Shown in pieces: positions 37,705 through 47,184 of a stretch of 64,000 nucleotides of DNA. How positions within the stretch are numbered: the stretch's first letter is position 1; the number at the start of each line of letters is the position of its first letter. This DNA is from Pelomonas aquatica (GTDB lineage Bacteria > Pseudomonadota > Gammaproteobacteria > Burkholderiales > Burkholderiaceae_C), in assembly GCF_026712205.1 (NCBI RefSeq), contig NZ_JAPPUW010000002.1:186001-250000 (forward strand), read 5' to 3'. Position numbers and translations under genes: made by a program. The notes under the pieces were generated by a model. The model had not been told where the DNA came from. It made no database searches and saw only the letters and a program-made list of their open reading frames with translations.

Positions 37705-39582
37705 ATGCACTTGAGCTGGAATCTTGCATATACATGCCTGATCGCAGCGGCCCTGGCTGCCAGCCAGCCGGCCGCTGCACAAGTCGACACCGACTCGCAG
37801 GCCTCTGCACCGAGTGGGCCCATTCGCCTCGTCAACAGGTCAACAGCGGCTTCGCGTGAGGACGCAACGGCAAGCGACGCGACTGACGCTCCCCCCGTCC
37901 TCGAACGCGGCGCCGGCAGCAGGCACGCAACCAAACCAATTGTCAGCGAGTTCGAGGCCTACGCCAGCTTGCTGGCCGGTCCGGGCATTGAAGTCCGGCG
38001 CCTCGGCAGCGATCTGATGCTGGGCAGCCGTGGCACGGCCGCCTCTCTCGAAGCGAGCCGCCAGGTGCCCTCCGACTACACCGTTGGCGTCGGCGACGAG
38101 GTCCAGGTGACTGCCTGGGGTTCGATTGACGCTGACCTGCGCCTTACCGTCGACCGCGCCGGGCGCATCGTCATCCCACGCGTCGGCCCTGTCGTGGTCG
38201 CCGGCGTGAAGCTGGCTGACCTGAGCGACCTGCTGAGCCGCCGTGTCGGGCAGGTGTTCAAGAACTTCCAGCTCAGCGCCACACTCGGCCGGCTGCGCAG
38301 CATCCGCTACTACGTGACCGGCTTTACCGCGCGCCCCGGCGCCTATACCGTCAGCAGTCTGGCGACACTGATGGCCGGCCTGATCCAGGCCGGAGGGCCG
38401 TCTGAGGCAGGCAGCTTCCGCAGCATCGAGTTGCGCCGCGGCGGCCAGATCGTGAGCCGTTTCGATCTCTACGACCTGCTGGTCAAGGGCGACAAAAGCG
38501 CTGATGTGCCGCTACAGGCCGACGACGTGCTGCACATCGGCCCCATCGGGCCCCAAGTGGCAGTGCTCGGCAGCGTCAACAAGCCGGCCGTCGTCGAACT
38601 GAAAGGCAGTGAGACCATCGCCGACGCGCTGAACATTGTCGGCGGGCTGACCGCTGTGGCCGATCACAGCCGCATTTCGATCGAGCGGCTCAGCGAACGC
38701 AATGACCGCCGCGTCGTCGAACTCGCGTTGCCGGCCGATGCTGGCCAGAAGCTCTCCGACGGCGACGTGTTGCGAGCTTTCAGCGGCGTCATCGTCGCGC
38801 TACCACAGGTCAAGCAGTACAAGCGCGTGCGCGTCGAAGGGGAAGTGGCCCGGCCGGGCGACTACGTGCTCTCGCCCACGAGCACGCTGCAGGATGCGAT
38901 CCGCGTGGCTGGGGGCTTCACGCCGCAGGCTTATGTGTTCGGCACCGATTTCTCGCGCGAGAGCGTGCGCAAGACCCAGGAAGAGAACTACGACCGGGCC
39001 CTGCGCGACCTTGAGATTGAACTCACGCGCAGCACGTCCACGCAGCGAGCAGGCTCCGCAGACGAAGCCGCAGCACAAGCCCAGCGTGCGATGGGCACGG
39101 CGAGACTGATTGACCGCCTGAGGGCCGCCCGCCCCACTGGCCGAATCGTGCTGCAATTGGATCAAGGGACCCGCGATTTGCCTGCACTTCAAGTCGAGGA
39201 AGGGGACCGGCTTTACGTTCCGGCACGGCCCAACACCGTTGGTGTTTTCGGGAGCGTGTTCAACGGCGGCAGCTACCTGTTGCGCGACGGCAGCACCGTG
39301 GACGACATGCTCAAGCAGGCTGGCGGCCCAACACGCGGCGCCGACGTTGGCAGCGTCTTCGTGATCCGCGCCAATGGCTCGGTGATCAGCGCTCGCCAGA
39401 GCAGCAGCGGCTGGGTGAGCTTCGGCTCCGGGTTTGCCGGCCTGCAGGCTTTGCCCGGCGACACCGTCTTCGTTCCGGAGGAGATGAACAAGACGACGTT
39501 CATCCAGGAGGCCAAAGACTGGACGCAGATCCTGTATCAGTTCGGCTTGGGTGCGGCGGCATTGAAGACCATCAAGAACTGA
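37705..39582 (+). CDS. Polysaccharide export protein, Wza/SLBB family
   Basis: Outer-membrane exporter of about 625 residues. Signal peptide (NLAYTCLIAAALAASQPAAA) without a lipobox, a Poly_export domain (YTVGVGDEVQVTAWG ... VGQVFKNFQLSATLGRLRS), then several SLBB repeats (YVTGFTARPGAYTVSSLATL; VRVEGEVARPGDYVLSPTSTLQDAIRVAGG; VGVFGSVFNGGSYLLRDGSTVDDMLKQAGG) and a C-terminal tail. Longer than E. coli Wza (about 380), nearer to KpsD-like multi-SLBB exporters. Forms the export channel for capsule/EPS. Its TGA overlaps the next ATG (TGATG), coupling it to the co-polymerase. Confidence 0.93.
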   Translation: MHLSWNLAYTCLIAAALAASQPAAAQVDTDSQASAPSGPIRLVNRSTAASREDATASDATDAPPVLERGAGSRHATKPIVSEFEAYASLLAGPGIEVRRLGSDLMLGSRGTAASLEASRQVPSDYTVGVGDEVQVTAWGSIDADLRLTVDRAGRIVIPRVGPVVVAGVKLADLSDLLSRRVGQVFKNFQLSATLGRLRSIRYYVTGFTARPGAYTVSSLATLMAGLIQAGGPSEAGSFRSIELRRGGQIVSRFDLYDLLVKGDKSADVPLQADDVLHIGPIGPQVAVLGSVNKPAVVELKGSETIADALNIVGGLTAVADHSRISIERLSERNDRRVVELALPADAGQKLSDGDVLRAFSGVIVALPQVKQYKRVRVEGEVARPGDYVLSPTSTLQDAIRVAGGFTPQAYVFGTDFSRESVRKTQEENYDRALRDLEIELTRSTSTQRAGSADEAAAQAQRAMGTARLIDRLRAARPTGRIVLQLDQGTRDLPALQVEEGDRLYVPARPNTVGVFGSVFNGGSYLLRDGSTVDDMLKQAGGPTRGADVGSVFVIRANGSVISARQSSSGWVSFGSGFAGLQALPGDTVFVPEEMNKTTFIQEAKDWTQILYQFGLGAAALKTIKN

Positions 39583-40736
39583 TGAAGGCAGAGACCACTT
39601 TGAATCACGCTCCTAATTTTCCACCGCGCCAGGGTGCGGAGCCTTCCTCTGAAGAGAACGGCCTCAGCCTGTCAGAGATGACAGTTGCGCTGGCGGCGCG
39701 TTGGCAGCGCTTGGTCACGGTCCCCGTTGTCGTTGGAGCCTGCGCCCTAGGCGTGACCTATCTGATACCACCTACATTCACAGCGCACACCGTGTTCTTG
39801 TTGCCTCAGCAGCAGCAAAGCGCTGCGGCGTCGGCACTGGCTGCACTGGGGCCATTGACTGGACTAATAGGCGGCGGCGCCCTGCGAACCCCAGGCGACC
39901 AATATGTCGCGTTGATGCAGAGCGTGAACGTACAGGACAGCATCATTGATAAATTCGACTTGATGCGAGTTTACGATGTGAAATATCGGGTTCATGCCCG
40001 CAAAGAATTAACGAATAACGTCCACTTCACGGTCGGCAAGAAGGACAATCTAATCGGCGTGGACGTTGACGACAATGATCCCAAACGCGCCGCCGATATG
40101 GCCAACGCTCACGTAGAAGAGCTTCATCGAGTGACGAGTCAGTTCGCCCTTACAGAAGCGCAACAGCGACGAGCCTTTTTCGAAGGGCAGATGCTCGCGG
40201 CCAAAGGGCGACTGACCCAGGCTCAAATCGCCCTACAAGGCAGCGGATTTTCTCAGAGTGCAATAAAAGTCGAACCGAAGGCTGCTGCCGAGGAGTACGC
40301 ACGACTGAAAACTGGGGTTACGGCTGCCGACGCGAAGTTGCAGGCCATGCAGAAGGTGCTGATGGGTAACACCCCGGAACTCCTCCAACAGCAGGCCGCA
40401 CTTGCCACCCTCCGCGCGGAATTGGCCCGCGTGGAACAGCGGGACGACAGCAGCGGTCGCGGAGCAGATTCAAGCTACGTCAGCAAGTATCGGGAATTCA
40501 AGTATCAGGAAACCTTGTTTGATCTGTTTGCACGTCAATATGAACTCGCCCGACTGGATGAAAGCCGGGAAGGCACACTTATCCAGGTCGTAGACAAGGC
40601 GACGCCTCCGGAACTCAAAAGCAGGCCCAAGCGTACCCTGGTCGCACTCGCTGCAGCATTGATCTCTGGATTCGTGATGGCCGCCTGGGCGATTGTGGCG
40701 CATATGCGCCTGACCAAACAGATTCAAACGCTCTGA
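39582..40736 (+). CDS. Wzz-type chain-length determinant / polysaccharide co-polymerase
   Basis: 384-residue inner-membrane protein with two transmembrane segments, near residues 47-65 and 348-370, and a long periplasmic coiled-coil domain between them, the PCP architecture. The N-terminal GLSLSEMTVALAARWQRLV leads into TM1; PPELKSRPKRTLVALAAALISGF precedes TM2 and contains the Pro-rich motif of Wzz proteins. There is no C-terminal tyrosine kinase, so it is the Wzz/GumC-without-kinase type. It modulates polymer length together with the Wzy-like protein downstream. From here the DNA becomes AT-richer than the core genome. Confidence 0.9.
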   Translation: MKAETTLNHAPNFPPRQGAEPSSEENGLSLSEMTVALAARWQRLVTVPVVVGACALGVTYLIPPTFTAHTVFLLPQQQQSAAASALAALGPLTGLIGGGALRTPGDQYVALMQSVNVQDSIIDKFDLMRVYDVKYRVHARKELTNNVHFTVGKKDNLIGVDVDDNDPKRAADMANAHVEELHRVTSQFALTEAQQRRAFFEGQMLAAKGRLTQAQIALQGSGFSQSAIKVEPKAAAEEYARLKTGVTAADAKLQAMQKVLMGNTPELLQQQAALATLRAELARVEQRDDSSGRGADSSYVSKYREFKYQETLFDLFARQYELARLDESREGTLIQVVDKATPPELKSRPKRTLVALAAALISGFVMAAWAIVAHMRLTKQIQTL

Positions 40737-41045
40737 TATTTACAGCCTGTCGCGCATCACGCCCAAGCCTTAGCCCAGCTATAAGCGATCAAACGCCCGG
40801 ACCACTTCGCCTGCAGGCCGCAGAGCATGCGCCCTCGCCAACCAATGGCTGAGCCTCGGGAAAGCTCGCCTCCGAACCCCGTAAGGGGACCTAAGCAAGC
40901 GCGGGTACCTTATGGGTACCTTGGCGCCACCCAGAATAAGAGTACCTGGCCGACATGAGCATTCAACTCCTCACAGCGCCGGCATGATGGTCAATGACAC
41001 ATCATACGCGGTTCTCTCATTGTTCAAACAGTTGCGAAATCTCAA
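40737..41045. other. 309-bp spacer inside the polysaccharide locus
   Basis: No gene found. It holds an imperfect tandem GGGTACCTT repeat (40903-40922) with a third GTACCT at 40951, of no known meaning, and an AT-rich stretch (40990-41045) before the aminotransferase ATG that may contain a promoter. No terminator hairpin is evident. Confidence 0.5.
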
Positions 41046-42143
41046 ATGATCCCCTTTCTCGACCTGAAAAGCATTAATCTTCGTCAGCGCGAGGCCTTTC
41101 ACGCGGCATTTGACCGCGTCCTTGACTCGGGATGGCTGATTCTTGGCAAAGAAACTGAAACCTTCGAGCGCGAGTTCGCACAATACTGCGGAGCCCGCCA
41201 TGCCGTAGGGGTAGCCAATGGCTTGGAAGCCTTGCATCTGGTGCTACGTGCCTGGGGCATCGGTCCGGGCGATGAAGTGCTCGTTCCTTCCAATACCTAT
41301 ATCGCCACATGGCTCGCAGTTACCTACACGGGAGCGAAGCCCGTGCCCGTAGAGCCAGACGAAGGGACATATAACATCGATCCCGCGCGGGTGGCGGCGG
41401 CCATTACGCCGCGCACGCGAGCGATCGTCGCGGTTCACCTGTACGGGCAAACAGCTCAAATGGAATCATTAATGGCGCTTGCCCGGCGCCATGGTCTCAA
41501 AGTACTTGAAGACGCAGCGCAGGCTCATGGAGCGCGGATCAATGGACGGCGAGCGGGTTCCCTAGGTGATGCGGCCGGCTTTAGTTTTTATCCCGGAAAG
41601 AATTTGGGAGCACTTGGTGACGCCGGCGCCGTGACAACGAACGACGACGCTCTGGCGGATCAACTCCGGGTTCTGCGCAACTATGGCTCGCGACTCAAAT
41701 ATCACAACGAGATCATCGGCTACAACTCGCGCCTTGATGAACTGCAGTCCGCTTTTCTGCGTGAGAAGCTGCCACTCTTGGATGCAGACAACGCACATCG
41801 CGCAGAAATTGCAGCATATTACAATCGGGAATTGAAGGGGATCGAAGGGCTCATTTTGCCCGCCGTCGCATCCGGCTGTGATCCAGTTTGGCATCTGTAC
41901 GTAATTCGCCATCATCAGCGCGACCGCGTCGCAAATGCTCTTGCCCAGGCCAGCATTGGCACGATGATCCACTACCCGATCCCACCGCACGCACAACCTG
42001 CATATCGCTCACTGGAAATTCCAGTCGGCGCGATGCCAATCGCTGAGCGTATTCACGAACAAGTGCTCAGCCTGCCGATCGGACCCACGATGTCCGTCGC
42101 CGACGCAGATACGGTTGTTCGCGCATTGCGCGCTGCGATTTAG
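41046..42143 (+). CDS. DegT/DnrJ/EryC1/StrS sugar aminotransferase, FdtB/QdtB-like
   Basis: PLP-dependent aminotransferase of nucleotide-linked keto sugars, 365 residues. PLP lysine Lys185 in [16 protein letters not shown]; other family signatures are [34 protein letters not shown] and [11 protein letters not shown] (Asp156). The [13 protein letters not shown] variant is the one seen in FdtB and QdtB, which aminate the C-3 keto group of dTDP-6-deoxyhexuloses, consistent with the FdtD-like ketoisomerase encoded at 50.6-51.3 kb. The dTDP-glucose genes rmlA/rmlB are not in this window. Confidence 0.9.
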   Translation: MIPFLDLKSINLRQREAFHAAFDRVLDSGWLILGKETETFEREFAQYCGARHAVGVANGLEALHLVLRAWGIGPGDEVLVPSNTYIATWLAVTYTGAKPVPVEPDEGTYNIDPARVAAAITPRTRAIVAVHLYGQTAQMESLMALARRHGLKVLEDAAQAHGARINGRRAGSLGDAAGFSFYPGKNLGALGDAGAVTTNDDALADQLRVLRNYGSRLKYHNEIIGYNSRLDELQSAFLREKLPLLDADNAHRAEIAAYYNRELKGIEGLILPAVASGCDPVWHLYVIRHHQRDRVANALAQASIGTMIHYPIPPHAQPAYRSLEIPVGAMPIAERIHEQVLSLPIGPTMSVADADTVVRALRAAI

Positions 42144-42164
42144 CACTCCTTGCCTCCTGCGCAA

Positions 42165-43433
42165 ATGAATCTTGTACGGACCAGCGTCCTTAACGGTATC
42201 GCCGTAGCTATTCGCTTGGGCACGGGGCTGCTGCTGAACAAAATTTTAGCGATCTATGTCGGCCCAGGCGGCTACACGGTGATCGGCCAGTTCCAGAATG
42301 TGTTGGCGATGCTGCAGACCTTCGCTTCGGGCGGCATCAATACGGGAGTGACCAAGTACACAGCTGAATACACCGGCGATGAACAACGCCAGATATCTGT
42401 TTCGCGGACAGCAGGCACCATCACGGTGCTGGGCTCAGGTTTGGCCGCCGTGATATTGGCGCTTTTGAGAGAACCACTCGCAAAGGCCCTACTCCATGAC
42501 ATCAACCTGGCACCCATATTTCTCTGGCTTGCTGCATCCCTCTCCCTTTTTTCTTTCAACGGCTTGCTGATTGCAATATTGAACGGCCGAAAGGATATAA
42601 ATCGGTTCATTGCCGCAAATATTGTCGGCGCCATTTTGGGGCTCTTGGTGACCGGGCTATTTGTTGTGGCCTGGGGCCTTTATGGCGCGCTCGTATCGCT
42701 GTGTCTTAATCAGGCGGCAATCTTTGTCGTCACGATTGTCATTTGCTGGCGAACACTTTGGTTCAGAGCGTCCACGCTCTTCGGATCGATTGATCTAGAC
42801 GTCGCAAAGCGCCTCGGCCAATTCGCACTTATGGCAGTCACCTCCGCGCTAGTGACGCCGCTAGCCCAAATAGCTGTCCGCTCATATGCCATCGACACTT
42901 ACGGGAACACATACGCGGGCTTCTGGGAGGCAACCCAGAGGATCAGCGCAACATATTTAAGCCTGGCGACCACAACGCTCTCGATTTATTATCTTCCGCG
43001 CATATCCGAACTTCTCAACCCAAGCGCTCTTAAAGCCGAGTTGAAAGCCGGCTACAAACTTATATTACCCATCGTCATCATTGCCGCGCTGACCCTATAC
43101 GTATTTCGCGACTTAATCATAACGACACTATTTGCATCGACATTCATGCCGATGCAGGAATTATTTGCCTGGCAGTTGCTGGGGGATGTCGTCAAGGTCG
43201 CCAGCTGGATGTTGGCCTATGTCATGGTAGGCAAGGCAATGACCAGCTGGTTCATTATTACAGAGATCTACTTTGGCCTTCAGTACTGCGGATTGACCGT
43301 CGCCATGTCTCATTGGTTTGGATTTCAAGGTCTAACCATTGGATACGCAGCCAACTATCTGATTTATCTCGCGGCCATGTACGCCCTCATCGTTTGCAAG
43401 TATCTCCGCGATAACGAAGTCAAGACTTCATAA
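42165..43433 (+). CDS. O-antigen flippase, Wzx family
   Basis: Integral membrane protein of 422 residues with about 12 helices, polysaccharide biosynthesis (MOP) superfamily. N-terminal LVRTSVLNGIAVAIRLGTGLLLNKILAIYVGPGGYTVIGQFQN is characteristic of Wzx/RfbX proteins related to enterobacterial WzxE. It would flip the undecaprenyl-linked repeat unit to the periplasm. The ATG at 42165 is preferred over an upstream TTG at 42150. Moderate to low G+C. A second flippase of different sequence is encoded at 57-58.2 kb. Confidence 0.9.
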   Translation: MNLVRTSVLNGIAVAIRLGTGLLLNKILAIYVGPGGYTVIGQFQNVLAMLQTFASGGINTGVTKYTAEYTGDEQRQISVSRTAGTITVLGSGLAAVILALLREPLAKALLHDINLAPIFLWLAASLSLFSFNGLLIAILNGRKDINRFIAANIVGAILGLLVTGLFVVAWGLYGALVSLCLNQAAIFVVTIVICWRTLWFRASTLFGSIDLDVAKRLGQFALMAVTSALVTPLAQIAVRSYAIDTYGNTYAGFWEATQRISATYLSLATTTLSIYYLPRISELLNPSALKAELKAGYKLILPIVIIAALTLYVFRDLIITTLFASTFMPMQELFAWQLLGDVVKVASWMLAYVMVGKAMTSWFIITEIYFGLQYCGLTVAMSHWFGFQGLTIGYAANYLIYLAAMYALIVCKYLRDNEVKTS

Positions 43434-43449
43434 TAGACCAGAATCGACA

Positions 43450-44526
43450 ATGTCCAGATTGGTGTTCGTTGGAGACTATAGCGGTCTGTCGCTATTTCTC
43501 AGCCGTGGCCTTGCCGCGATCGGCCATGAAGTGATACTGTTTTCCAATGGTGATCATTGGAAGAATTTGCCGCGAGGCCATAACATCTGGACCCCGGCAA
43601 AAAGCAAGGCAGGATCAGTAGTCAATCAGATTCGCGGGCTCGCCGAGCTGCAGAAGCTCCTTCGGCCCACGGACGTCCTGATTCTTGCAACTGAATACAT
43701 CTTTAGTCGATTTGCCAACGGACTGATGCTTGAACGGCTGATGGACCACGTCGGCCAGACAATCCTCCTTCATGCAGGTTGCAGCGATCGTTTTCATGGC
43801 GCGTATCAGCACACCGTCTTGTGCAAGGAATGCAAGGTACACGATTTGAAATCGGAACGCTGCAAGTTTGAAGCGTCTCAATGGCCCTTCCTTGAACGCA
43901 TGCTGCGCGAAACCACGACCATCGTGCCCTTTACCAGCGTGTATGCCGAGAGCGCAAAGCTCTATCCCGTCAAGAGTGAACGCATCACAGCGCCATTACA
44001 TTTTCCTGTCGATGCTGAATACATTGAAACTCTGGCGAACGAAGCGACAGCGATCCGACCTAGCGCGCCGGTAATGCACGGCACCAACCGTGTAGGGTTT
44101 AAGGGGACGAAGCTGCTCGAAAAAATGCTGTCGCAAGACGACCGGCTACGTGATCTCGTCTGCATTACCCCGCGCATGCCTTTTGTCGAATTCCTCGGCC
44201 TTGTGCGAAACTCGAGTATGGTGCTGGATCAGTTTTTCGCCAATGGCTATGGCATGGCGGGAGCGATAAGCTTGATGCTGGGAACTCCGGTCGCATTCGG
44301 ATATACCGCTGCGCATGTACCGGCGGACTTTGTCGGAACCGGCATCGTGCCAATGAAAATCACCGGTTCGTCCCAAGAGGATGCTTTGGTGGTAGATCAA
44401 GCCCTTCGCGCCTACCTTGAGCGACCTGTCGACGCGGCCCAAATCAAGGCAATGGCACACGAGCGCCATGATCATGTTGGCATTGCGCGCCATTTCGCTG
44501 AGGTGGCCCTGCCGCTCCGAGATTGA
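43450..44526 (+). CDS. Putative GT-B glycosyltransferase, unassigned family
   Basis: 358 residues, placed among polysaccharide genes. The opening LVFVGDYSGLSLFLSRGLAAIGHEVILF is the Rossmann start of a GT-B glycosyltransferase, and HGTNRVGFKGTKLLEKML plus LVRNSSMVLDQFFANGYGMAGAISLMLGTPVAFGY resemble the donor-binding half. The E-x7-E motif of GT4 is not evident. A Cys cluster (CSDRFHG, CKECKVH, RCKF; about residues 118-140) may bind a metal. Substrate unknown. Lies 16 nt after the flippase and 6 nt before the polymerase gene. Confidence 0.7.
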   Translation: MSRLVFVGDYSGLSLFLSRGLAAIGHEVILFSNGDHWKNLPRGHNIWTPAKSKAGSVVNQIRGLAELQKLLRPTDVLILATEYIFSRFANGLMLERLMDHVGQTILLHAGCSDRFHGAYQHTVLCKECKVHDLKSERCKFEASQWPFLERMLRETTTIVPFTSVYAESAKLYPVKSERITAPLHFPVDAEYIETLANEATAIRPSAPVMHGTNRVGFKGTKLLEKMLSQDDRLRDLVCITPRMPFVEFLGLVRNSSMVLDQFFANGYGMAGAISLMLGTPVAFGYTAAHVPADFVGTGIVPMKITGSSQEDALVVDQALRAYLERPVDAAQIKAMAHERHDHVGIARHFAEVALPLRD

Positions 44527-44532
44527 ATCGAT

Positions 44533-45942
44533 ATGGCACGAATCTCCGCGGATCAACGCAGCGTTTCGATGTCTGACATTGACAGAGCCGAGCACGGCGT
44601 CAGGCCTCAAGGATCGCTCTTGATCCTTTATCCATTAATAGTAGACACCGTCGCGTTCATTGTTTTCTTAATTTCGTCCTCCCGCCTGGCTTACGTCACG
44701 GTGCTCGGGTTGGCCGATATCACCATGATGATCATTGCATTGGCCTCGGCTAGAAGAGGCTTTACCATGCTTTGGCAATCATTGGGCATTTCCATTCTGG
44801 TGCCCGCCGTTCTCTTCGCCTGGGCAGCGGCGGTCTCGCTAGCTCAGCAGAACGGCAACATCGCCTTCCCCCTCGGTTCGCTCAGATACCTCGCCTGGTG
44901 CCTGTTTACGTTACGGCTAATTGGCGGTAGGCGCCCAAAACGAGGCACGACTGCCGTGGCGGGGACGGGCCTTCCATCAAACGCAAATAAACAGTGGGTT
45001 TGGATTATTTGCCCTTTCATTGCCGCGTTGGCAGGCATTCAACTGATCTTCTCTACTCAGCTTTCTCCAGCATTGATAGCGATCCACAATCAGCTGGTGG
45101 ACGGCGAATCGACAAATGCAGTGCTTACAAGTATTGCGCTAGGCAAAGCCTTTGCATCGCTGACCGTCAGGAATCCCATCGAGCTCAGCTATCTCGGCTT
45201 AGCACTTCTTTGCATGTCGCTGTCCCAGCGCAAAGGTTCGTTCTGCGCTGCGACTGCGTTCTTTATTGTTGTTGCCGGCAGATCGAATGTTGCGATCGTG
45301 AGCGCGCTCGCTATGATCCTTATTCATATATCCCATGGGCGCTCAGTTGCACGAACTACCCGCCTGGCACTCTTGGTAGTGCTGCCCTGCATACTAATTT
45401 TCTTTGCGGCGTTTCTTCCTGATATTTATCTTGAGCCAGGAGCATCATGGGATGACTTGCTCTTTGTGCTTGGCCAGCAGCGGCTCGGCATGCTTATCGC
45501 GCTGCCGGACATTGCAGTCCATGAGGGCTGGCGCCTTCTGCTATTCGGGACTTCTCAGAATCTTGAGGAAACTGTCGCAGGCCTGTTTGCCAGCGGACTG
45601 CTACCCCCGCTATTCGAGGAGGGTGGCGCAATTGCGATCTTCGATGTCATGTGGCTCGGCATGCTTGTTGTCGGAGGGCTCCCCTTTGTTCTTGGCGGCG
45701 TGATCCTGATTCGGGCGAGTTGGCGTGCAGGCTCGCGACTTCGCAGTTTTCCAGAGGCATATGCACTTCGCCTCTACACTGTTTCAATACTGATTATGTC
45801 GTTCTCGTCCCAGGTTCTACTCTCGCGATACAGTCTATATTTCTTATCATTCTTTCTCGCGAATCTTGCAGCGAGAACGCCTCGTCTCATCGAGCATTCT
45901 CCCGCAGTCAGCAAAAATAGTCCCAATCCAGTTTCCTTATGA
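44533..45942 (+). CDS. Putative O-antigen polymerase, Wzy-like
   Basis: 469-residue hydrophobic protein with about 11 predicted helices and a larger loop in the second half (ASWDDLLFVLGQQRLGMLIALPDIAVHEGW). Wzy proteins are poorly conserved in sequence, so the call rests on topology, length and context: it lies between flippase, co-polymerase and glycosyltransferase genes. It would polymerise the flipped repeat units in the periplasm. The ATG at 44533 gives an unusually long polar N-terminus; an internal ATG at 44569 is an alternative. Its stop overlaps the next start (ATGA). Confidence 0.75.
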   Translation: MARISADQRSVSMSDIDRAEHGVRPQGSLLILYPLIVDTVAFIVFLISSSRLAYVTVLGLADITMMIIALASARRGFTMLWQSLGISILVPAVLFAWAAAVSLAQQNGNIAFPLGSLRYLAWCLFTLRLIGGRRPKRGTTAVAGTGLPSNANKQWVWIICPFIAALAGIQLIFSTQLSPALIAIHNQLVDGESTNAVLTSIALGKAFASLTVRNPIELSYLGLALLCMSLSQRKGSFCAATAFFIVVAGRSNVAIVSALAMILIHISHGRSVARTTRLALLVVLPCILIFFAAFLPDIYLEPGASWDDLLFVLGQQRLGMLIALPDIAVHEGWRLLLFGTSQNLEETVAGLFASGLLPPLFEEGGAIAIFDVMWLGMLVVGGLPFVLGGVILIRASWRAGSRLRSFPEAYALRLYTVSILIMSFSSQVLLSRYSLYFLSFFLANLAARTPRLIEHSPAVSKNSPNPVSL

Positions 45943-47177
45943 GAATCCTACAGATCAACAACTTCGAGGATATCCGGGGAGGATCTGATCGGGTCTATCA
46001 GCTGACAACTCGAATGTTATTGGACAGGGGTCACGAGGTTGCGACCGTAGCCTGCGGCGACACGAGCTTTGAAGAGCGGAAGCGCAGCATTTTGCTGCCG
46101 CCCAATGGCTATTTCAGTGCCAATCCAGTTTCCACGCTGAAGAACATTGGCCAGTTTATCTATAGACCAGCCACTGCGAAGCAAGTCAGGGAACTCGTTC
46201 AGACGTTCAGGCCGGAGATCGCCCATCTACACATCTTCTACGGTCAATTGAGTTCATCGATTCTCAAGGCGCTGAATGACCTGAAAGTACCCTGCATCAT
46301 GACGGTTCACGAGTACCGCATGCTCTGCCCGATTTCCACCATGTATACGCAGCCGCAGGGTGTCTGTGAACGTTGCGCCGGCGGCTCTGTCCGACATGCT
46401 GTCACCCATCGCTGCAACAGAAACAGCGTATTGGCAAGTGGCCTCTCGGCACTAGAGGCCTGGGTTCGCGACAGAGAGTTCTCATACCTGTCTCATATTG
46501 ACCATTTTTTGATGGTTTCCGAATTTTGCAGAAACAAGCATATAGAGCATCTTCCGGAGATTCGGGGAAAATCTTCGGTTCTGTACAATTTCGTTGCCGA
46601 CAGGGACATCGCCTCAAGTCCGACAAACATTGCGGCAGACGCACCGTTCCTCTATGCCGGCCGGATTTCCCATGAAAAGGGCGTCCACCTTTTATGCGAA
46701 GCCTTTTCCAAGCGTCCTCATCTCGGTTTACGGATAGCCGGTAGCGGCCCCCTTGCGGATGATCTGATTCGAGACTACGCAAATTCGCCAAATATTGTAT
46801 TCCTGGGCAAACTTGAAAGTGTCCAACTGAAAAAGGAACTTGCGAGCGCGAAGTTCTCTATCGTTCCATCGGAATGGTATGAGAACAATCCTATGGCCAT
46901 TTTGGAAAGTTTTGGTGTAGGCACGCCTGTGTTGGGATCTTGTATTGGCGGCATTCCCGAGTTGGTGATAGTTGGGGAGACGGGGCTTCAATTTCCCCCA
47001 TCCAATCTGGACTTATTGTTGGCCGCGCTCGATGCAGCCGCCGAAATCAGCCCCATCGAGCGGGATCGAATGGGCAAAAATGCCATTTCGTTGATCCAAG
47101 CGCGCCATACCGAAAGCGCCTACTACGAAAAGCTGATGTGCGGATACCAAACGGCGATTTCCCATCGACATCCTTAG
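45939..47177 (+). CDS. Glycosyltransferase family 4 protein
   Basis: 412-residue retaining glycosyltransferase of GT-B fold. The C-terminal donor-binding half has FLYAGRISHEKGVHLLCEAF and the E-x7-E region in NNPMAILESFGVGTPVLGSCIGGIPELV. Between the domains a cysteine-rich loop (CPISTMY, CERCAGG, HRCNRN; about residues 128-163) is a feature shared with a GT4 subgroup found in O-antigen loci and may bind zinc. Acceptor and donor are not readable. Coupled to the polymerase gene by 4 nt. Confidence 0.88.
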   Translation: MRILQINNFEDIRGGSDRVYQLTTRMLLDRGHEVATVACGDTSFEERKRSILLPPNGYFSANPVSTLKNIGQFIYRPATAKQVRELVQTFRPEIAHLHIFYGQLSSSILKALNDLKVPCIMTVHEYRMLCPISTMYTQPQGVCERCAGGSVRHAVTHRCNRNSVLASGLSALEAWVRDREFSYLSHIDHFLMVSEFCRNKHIEHLPEIRGKSSVLYNFVADRDIASSPTNIAADAPFLYAGRISHEKGVHLLCEAFSKRPHLGLRIAGSGPLADDLIRDYANSPNIVFLGKLESVQLKKELASAKFSIVPSEWYENNPMAILESFGVGTPVLGSCIGGIPELVIVGETGLQFPPSNLDLLLAALDAAAEISPIERDRMGKNAISLIQARHTESAYYEKLMCGYQTAISHRHP

Positions 47178-47184
47178 GGAATTA

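Noticed and set aside
40903-40956. Repeated GTACCT units as a regulatory array
   Set aside because: Only two tandem copies plus one loose copy, with no known factor or symmetry around the nearby gene start.
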